Below, in pieces: positions 13,379 to 17,251 of a DNA stretch of 17,251 nucleotides. The DNA is taken from NCBI GenBank assembly GCA_900770275.1, contig CAAGJS010000112.1, positions 1-17,251 on the forward strand. The letters are read 5' to 3'. The DNA comes from Erysipelotrichaceae bacterium (GTDB lineage Bacteria; Bacillota_I; Bacilli_A; Erysipelotrichales; Erysipelotrichaceae). A program made the position numbers and the translations under genes. Each line of letters begins with the position of its first letter. Position 1 is the stretch's first letter. The notes beneath the pieces were generated by a model that was not told the DNA's origin, did not search any database, and saw only the letters and a list, made by a program, of their open reading frames with translations.

Positions 13379-14819
13379 TCGCTACTTCCTCATCCTTTAC
13401 CATGAGGTTGGTAATGATGTAGCCCATGATATAGGAGATCACAAGACCAATGCCATAGCAGACAACGGACTGAACCGCACCATGAGGACCAGCAGTCATA
13501 ACGAACAGAGCCAGTAATCCGGACGGACCCCATGTCGTAGCAGCGACTTCCGTAGCCATCGCAAACGCACCGCCGAAACCTGCACCAAGACCTGCCGTAA
13601 TGAACGGCTTGCCCATCGGAAGTGTAACGCCATAGATCAGCGGCTCACCGACACCAAGGAAGCCAGCCGGCAGAGCACCGCGAATAACATTGCGAAGACG
13701 TTCGTTGCCAACCTTCTTGCACTTTCTTGCAATCGCAATCGCTGCGCCAACCTGACCAGCACCAGCCATAGCCAGAGCCGGATACAGCATAACGTAGCCA
13801 AACTGTTCCAGCTGAACCGAGTACAGCGCAACCAGACCATGATGCATGCCCATCGCGACCATCGGCAGGAACAGTGCTGCAGATACATAGCCAGCGATAA
13901 CACGAACAACGATGTTGTCGCTCATGCAGAGTTCCTGAACGATCCAGCAGAGGCCGCTCGAGATAAGTCCGCAGACAGGCATTACAACAAAGATGTACGG
14001 AATCAGTGTAATGATCAGAGTCAGAATCGGCGTAAAGACGATATCGAGCGAATCTGGCATCTTGCGGCGGATAGCCTTCTCAATCTTCACCATGAAGTAG
14101 ACACCGATGACAGCCGCAAGAACGCCGCCGCGTCCGCTTCTCAGAATCGAATCCAGCGGAACATCCGCATTGAACCAGCCGATCGTCTGGGAGATGGCGT
14201 TGATTCCATCAAGACCAGTGATCATACCAAGCATACCGCCAAGGATCGGCGTACCGCCGAAACGCTCAGCAGCACGATAGCCCGCCCATGCTGTCAGATA
14301 AGCCAGGAATGCAGAGTTGATCAGACCAAGCAGGTTAACGACAACATTCAGGAAACCATTGTCCGCATAACCAGGAGCCAGCTCCTTGATCAGCGTCGCA
14401 ATACCAGCGCAAAGACCAGCGGCGATAACGCCCGGAATCAGCGGAACGAAGATTTCACCGAAAATCTTGAGCATGTCACGGATCTTGTTCGGCTTCTGTC
14501 CCGACTTCACATTGGACTTGTTCGTCTTCCAGTCATTGCTTGTCGAAAGCTCATCCGCCGCATTGCTCGGGATGCCCATATCGTGGCAGATATCTGCACA
14601 CTTACGGCACTTGCCCGGTCCAACGACCACCTCAATGTAGCCCGGACGATCGTGAACGATACCAAGGACACCATCGATTCCCTTCAATCCGGCCTCATCG
14701 ATCTTGGCATCTTCCTTCACCTGTACCCGTAAACGGGTCTGACAGTTGGTAGCTGAACTTACATTGTCTTTTCCGCCCAGCTTTTCGAGCATTTTTGTCA
14801 CAAGTTCTTCATTAGTCAT
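13371..14819 (-). CDS. murP: PTS EIIBC permease for N-acetylmuramic acid
   Basis: Membrane permease importing MurNAc (or MurNAc-GlcNAc) with phosphorylation at carbon 6. The 482 residues comprise an EIIB domain (1-80) with the phospho-cysteine Cys26 in SSATNCQTRLRVQV, a CRKCADIC segment at its end, a polar linker, and an EIIC domain beginning near 110 with IFGEIFVPLIPGVIAAGL and containing VGEPLIYGVTLPMGKPF. There is no EIIA domain, as is usual for MurP, which borrows the glucose-type EIIA. The ATG at 14819 has GAAAGGGG about 11 bases upstream, the same element as before murQ. Flanking murQ and mupG make the substrate call strong. The second PTS permease at 9048-10475 is related but clearly separate. 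Confidence 0.92.
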   Translation of the reverse strand: MTNEELVTKMLEKLGGKDNVSSATNCQTRLRVQVKEDAKIDEAGLKGIDGVLGIVHDRPGYIEVVVGPGKCRKCADICHDMGIPSNAADELSTSNDWKTNKSNVKSGQKPNKIRDMLKIFGEIFVPLIPGVIAAGLCAGIATLIKELAPGYADNGFLNVVVNLLGLINSAFLAYLTAWAGYRAAERFGGTPILGGMLGMITGLDGINAISQTIGWFNADVPLDSILRSGRGGVLAAVIGVYFMVKIEKAIRRKMPDSLDIVFTPILTLIITLIPYIFVVMPVCGLISSGLCWIVQELCMSDNIVVRVIAGYVSAALFLPMVAMGMHHGLVALYSVQLEQFGYVMLYPALAMAGAGQVGAAIAIARKCKKVGNERLRNVIRGALPAGFLGVGEPLIYGVTLPMGKPFITAGLGAGFGGAFAMATEVAATTWGPSGLLALFVMTAGPHGAVQSVVCYGIGLVISYIMGYIITNLMVKDEEVANA

Positions 14820-14841
14820 CTGTAATTATTCCCCTTTCTAA

Positions 14842-15753
14842 CTATTTCTGAAGAATTGCTTTTCTAACGTGTCCATGCGCCTGTTCCAGACGCTGCTCCG
14901 CCTCTTCTTTTCCACAGTCAGCGAGAATCATCGTAATTGCTGTCTTGCAGCGGCCGCCCGCTTCGGCAATTGTCTTCTTTGCCGTCTCATGGTCTACGCC
15001 CGTCGCATCCATCACGATGTTCTCTGCACGCACCTGCAGCTTCTCATTGGAGAGCACTACGTCTACCATCAGGTTTCCGTACGATTTTCCGATCTGAACC
15101 ATTGCCGTCGTAGAGATCATGTTCAGAATCATCTTTTCCGCAGTTCCGGACTTGAGACGTGTCGATCCCGTCAGCACCTCCGGTCCCACAACCACATCAA
15201 TGGCACAGTCCGCCGCCTTTCCGATGGCGGAACCTTCATTGCACGTGATGCCAGCCGTCCGGCAGCCGATCGACTTTGCATATTCAATTCCGCCGATCAC
15301 ATACGGCGTCCTTCCGCTTGCCGCAAGACCGATCACAAGATCCTTCGACGTCAGCTGATGATCCTTCAGATCCTGGGCACCAAGTTCCTTATTGTCCTCA
15401 GCACCTTCCACGGCCTTGATCATTGCGGAAGGTCCACCCGCGATCAAACCCACAACCGTATCCGGCGAAACGCCGAAGGTTGGCGGACATTCCGACGCAT
15501 CCAGAATGCCAAGCCGGCCGCTCGTACCAGCACCCATGTAGAAGATGCGGCCGCCGTTGGACAAAGACTCAGCACCCCATTCCGCCACCTGAGCGATCTC
15601 AGGAAGATGAGGCTTAATCGCCTCTGGAACTCCGGCATCTTCACGATTCATTTCCGTGACGATTTCAAGCGCCGACATCTCATCAAGATTCATCGTCCGC
15701 GGGTTGCGCCGTTCCGTCGTCATTTTTTCAAGGTTTAAAGTCACCTGGACCAT
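14842..15753 (-). CDS. murQ: N-acetylmuramic acid 6-phosphate etherase
   Basis: Cytosolic lyase that removes D-lactate from MurNAc-6-phosphate to give GlcNAc-6-phosphate. The 303 residues are normal. It shows TTERRNPRTMNLDEMS (12-27), the SIS sugar-phosphate loop MGAGTSGRLGILDASECPPT (73-92) with catalytic Glu88, EGAED with Glu119, and GLAASGRTPYV. These glutamates correspond to Glu83 and Glu114 in the Escherichia coli enzyme. It is the first gene of the mur operon. The ATG at 15753 sits almost on its AAAGGGG site; the GTG three codons later (15742-15744) has better spacing, closely matching the murP arrangement, and may be the true start. Confidence 0.95.
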   Translation of the reverse strand: MVQVTLNLEKMTTERRNPRTMNLDEMSALEIVTEMNREDAGVPEAIKPHLPEIAQVAEWGAESLSNGGRIFYMGAGTSGRLGILDASECPPTFGVSPDTVVGLIAGGPSAMIKAVEGAEDNKELGAQDLKDHQLTSKDLVIGLAASGRTPYVIGGIEYAKSIGCRTAGITCNEGSAIGKAADCAIDVVVGPEVLTGSTRLKSGTAEKMILNMISTTAMVQIGKSYGNLMVDVVLSNEKLQVRAENIVMDATGVDHETAKKTIAEAGGRCKTAITMILADCGKEEAEQRLEQAHGHVRKAILQK

Positions 15754-15783
15754 TCCCCTTTCTGTTGATTATGCTTGCATTTC

Positions 15784-15830
15784 TCAAAGCTTTGATAATT
15801 TCAATATAATGCCAATGAACTTTATTTCAA
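15784..15830. promoter_or_regulatory. mur operon promoter with candidate regulator sites
   Basis: On the minus strand: -35 TTGAAA (15825-15830), 16 bases, -10 TATATT (15803-15808), start near 15796. Inverted repeats sit on it: TGAACTTTATTTCA (15816-15829) over the -35 and the perfect TCAAAGCTTTGA (15784-15795) at the start point. TGAA-N6-TTCA resembles RpiR-family operators. Binding by the divergent regulator is inferred. Confidence 0.6.
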
Positions 15831-15845
15831 GGTCCCAATAATTAT

Positions 15846-15874
15846 TTGACACTTTGTTTCATGATTTGCATAAT
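15846..15874 (+). promoter_or_regulatory. Promoter of the murR-type gene
   Basis: TTGACA (15846-15851), exactly 17 bases, CATAAT (15869-15874). Transcription would begin near 15881, right at the AGGAGA ribosome site, so the leader is under 20 bases. This rules out the in-frame TTG at 15854 as a start. Confidence 0.75.
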
Positions 15875-15898
15875 TTGAACAGGAGATTCGATCCATTT

Positions 15899-16738
15899 AT
15901 GAAAAATGTACTGATCCGTCTGCGCGAAAATCTGCCGCAGATGAACAACGCCGAACGCGCCGCAGGCGACTATATTCTCGCCCATCCGCACGAAGCTGCC
16001 GCCCTGAGCATCCACGAACTTGCCGAAGAATCCTTCACTTCCGTATCCGCCGTTGTCCGCATGTGCAAAAGCCTCGGCTTCCACGGCTACAAAGACCTGA
16101 AGAAGAGTCTCACCGTTGAGCTCGCCCTCCAGGATGAAAGCATGGTCCTGTCGCAGGACGAAATACGCAAAGGCGATTCCATCGAAGACATCATCCGCAA
16201 GATCACCTGGCAGAACATGCAGTCACTCCAGGAGACGCGGCGTCTCATGGACCCGGCCATCCTGAAAGAATGCGCCAAGCACATGCACCAGGCACAGCGC
16301 ATCCTGCTGTTTGGCATGGGGGCATCCTACGTCATCGCAAGAGACGCCTACCTCAAGCTGCTGCGCATCAACAAACCATGCATCAACAGCGAAGACTGGC
16401 ATCTGCAGCTGGTCGCCGCCCGCTGCAGCACACCCAAAGATCTCGCCATAATCATTTCCTACTCCGGACACACGCAGGAAATGATCACCTGCGCCAAAGC
16501 ACTAAAAGAAAACAAGACGCCGATCCTTGCCATCACGCGTCCCGTCAGGTCACCGATCAGCGACCTCGCCGACTATAAGCTCTACACAACCTCCAGCGAA
16601 TCCCTGTTCCGCTCCGCCGCCATGGCCAGCCGCATCTCTTCCCTCAACATCATCGACATCCTTTACACCGCCTATGCAAACATGGACTATGATCACAGCC
16701 TCCAGCAGCTGCGCAAAACACATGTCGAAAAGAACTGA
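15899..16738 (+). CDS. murR: RpiR-family regulator of the mur operon (MurR-type)
   Basis: A 279-residue cytoplasmic regulator. The N-terminal HTH_6 domain runs from about 1 to 75, with NNAERAAGDYILAHP, LAEESFTSVSAVVRMCKSLGFHGYKDLKKSL. The C-terminal SIS domain (about 125-260), with LLFGMGASYVIARDA and IIISYSGHTQEMI, would sense a sugar phosphate, presumably MurNAc-6-phosphate. The ATG at 15899 follows AGGAGA (15881-15886) at 12 bases, a little long; no better start lies downstream of the predicted transcription start. It is divergent from murQ-murP-mupG with a 145-base gap holding both promoters, the usual place for its operators. The symbol is by position and family. Confidence 0.88.
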   Translation: MKNVLIRLRENLPQMNNAERAAGDYILAHPHEAAALSIHELAEESFTSVSAVVRMCKSLGFHGYKDLKKSLTVELALQDESMVLSQDEIRKGDSIEDIIRKITWQNMQSLQETRRLMDPAILKECAKHMHQAQRILLFGMGASYVIARDAYLKLLRINKPCINSEDWHLQLVAARCSTPKDLAIIISYSGHTQEMITCAKALKENKTPILAITRPVRSPISDLADYKLYTTSSESLFRSAAMASRISSLNIIDILYTAYANMDYDHSLQQLRKTHVEKN

Positions 16739-16756
16739 ACTGAAAGCAGACACATC

Positions 16757-16790
16757 GAAAAAGACGCCGGCAATCTCACCGACGTCTCTT
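16757..16790. terminator. Terminator between murR and the flavin-reductase gene
   Basis: AGACG-c-CGG, an eight-base loop and CCG-a-CGTCT (16762-16787) form a stem with one mismatch. On the minus strand it is followed by TTTTT, a good tail for the flavin-reductase gene. On the plus strand the tail CTTTCC is weaker but may serve murR. Confidence 0.65.
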
Positions 16791-16801
16791 TCCTATTCAG
16801 C

Positions 16802-17251
16802 TTACTTTCTTAACGCAAGACCATCATGGAACGCCTTGCCAACCACTTCGCCAACCCTGCGATACACACCGGCATATTCGTCGAAGCAGATCGGTTCCAT
16901 CTTATCGAGGTCCACTTTTCCATCCGTGACAATACTGTCATCGACGACAACGTGGACAATCTCACCGACAAGAATGCCGTCCTCAAAGCTCTTCACCCTG
17001 CATTCCAGCGTCAGCGGATACTCCTCAATAATCGGCGCATTCACGTATGCACTCTTATGCACATGGACACCGGCTTTTTCTATCTTGTTTACGTTCCTTC
17101 CGCTTTCGACACCGAAGTAATCCGAGACCACCAGCGTCTTCACCGTCGCAAAGGCAACCGTAAAGGCACCCGTCTTCATGAAGTTGTCCGTCGTCTTGTG
17201 CGTACCGAGCGAAATACTCAGTTCTGCCGTATCACTCTGCATGCACCAGGC
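16802..17251 (-). CDS. Flavin-reductase-like FMN-binding protein, 5' end off the window
   Basis: The frame is open to the right edge, where it reads AWC before Met (17242), so the start lies outside and at least 149 residues are visible. The segments FMKTGAFTVAF, VVSDYFGVESGRNVNKIEKAG and PIIEEYPLTLECRV match the flavin reductase/FMN-binding split-barrel domain of small NAD(P)H-dependent flavoproteins. The C-terminal GEIVHVVVDDSIV is also typical. The missing part would be the first strand and the FMN-binding TVSW-like segment. The internal Met at 17242 is too far into the domain to be the start. The partner and substrate are unknown. Confidence 0.8.
   Translation of the reverse strand, partial: AWCMQSDTAELSISLGTHKTTDNFMKTGAFTVAFATVKTLVVSDYFGVESGRNVNKIEKAGVHVHKSAYVNAPIIEEYPLTLECRVKSFEDGILVGEIVHVVVDDSIVTDGKVDLDKMEPICFDEYAGVYRRVGEVVGKAFHDGLALRK

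Noticed and set aside
13839..15738. Long plus-strand open frames opposite murP (13839-14732) and murQ (14869-15738)
   Set aside because: Both mirror certain genes on the other strand, show no recognisable domain and have no upstream ribosome site.
15816..15829. TGAACTTTATTTCA as a catabolite (cre) site
   Set aside because: It lacks the central CG that cre sites keep. The symmetric TGAA-N6-TTCA form fits an RpiR-type operator better.
15854..15898. Upstream TTG start for the RpiR-type regulator
   Set aside because: It lies upstream of the predicted transcription start near 15881 and of the AGGAGA site, so it could not be translated from that promoter.

Overview
The window looks like a chromosomal segment of a fermentative Bacillota, probably a gut-type Erysipelotrichia relative. 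This rests on strong AGGAGG-type ribosome sites, sugar PTS permeases of the Bgl and MurNAc families, a PRD antiterminator, and mid-range GC judged by eye. Species is not assignable from sequence alone.

Layout, left to right. (1) A glycolytic operon on the minus strand, pgk-tpiA, continues off the left edge; a ribosome site for the next gene lies at 9-16. (2) A divergent marR-type regulator carries its own promoter and operator. (3) Next is an accessory gene for an AAA ATPase with a DUF4143-type tail. It is bracketed by two diverged 63-bp repeats, each built from four half-sites that can fold as nested hairpins. Past the right repeat lies the broken 3' end of a second marR gene. (4) A minus-strand pair follows: a GH29 alpha-L-fucosidase with a frame break near its N-terminus, and a nucleoside hydrolase. 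(5) A Fur-family regulator and an ArsP_2-like metal permease form an overlapping operon under three Fur-type boxes. (6) A PRD-antiterminator operon (GTG-started regulator, EIIBC permease, ADP-ribosylglycohydrolase-fold enzyme) has a terminator-bearing leader. (7) An orphan HigA-like XRE regulator with an 18-bp palindrome sits between intact mupG and a decayed copy of the mupG 3' end. (8) A peptidoglycan-recycling operon, murQ-murP-mupG, ends in a strong terminator and is read divergently from a murR-type RpiR regulator. (9) The right edge cuts a flavin-reductase-like gene.

How they work together. MurP would import and phosphorylate MurNAc or MurNAc-GlcNAc, MupG would split the phosphorylated disaccharide, and MurQ would remove the lactyl ether to give GlcNAc-6-P. 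The Bgl-type operon imports an unknown sugar, with no phospho-glycosidase or EIIA beside it. The fucosidase and nucleoside hydrolase are further scavenging enzymes.

The most unusual signals are these: the repeat-bracketed ATPase, whose two repeat copies show a compensatory base pair; the fact that both accessory genes (ATPase and XRE) lie between an intact gene and a decayed copy of that gene's 3' end or of a close homologue's; the fucosidase frame break; and the hydrolase-fold enzyme in a PTS operon. No rRNA, tRNA, CRISPR array or recognisable transposase was seen.
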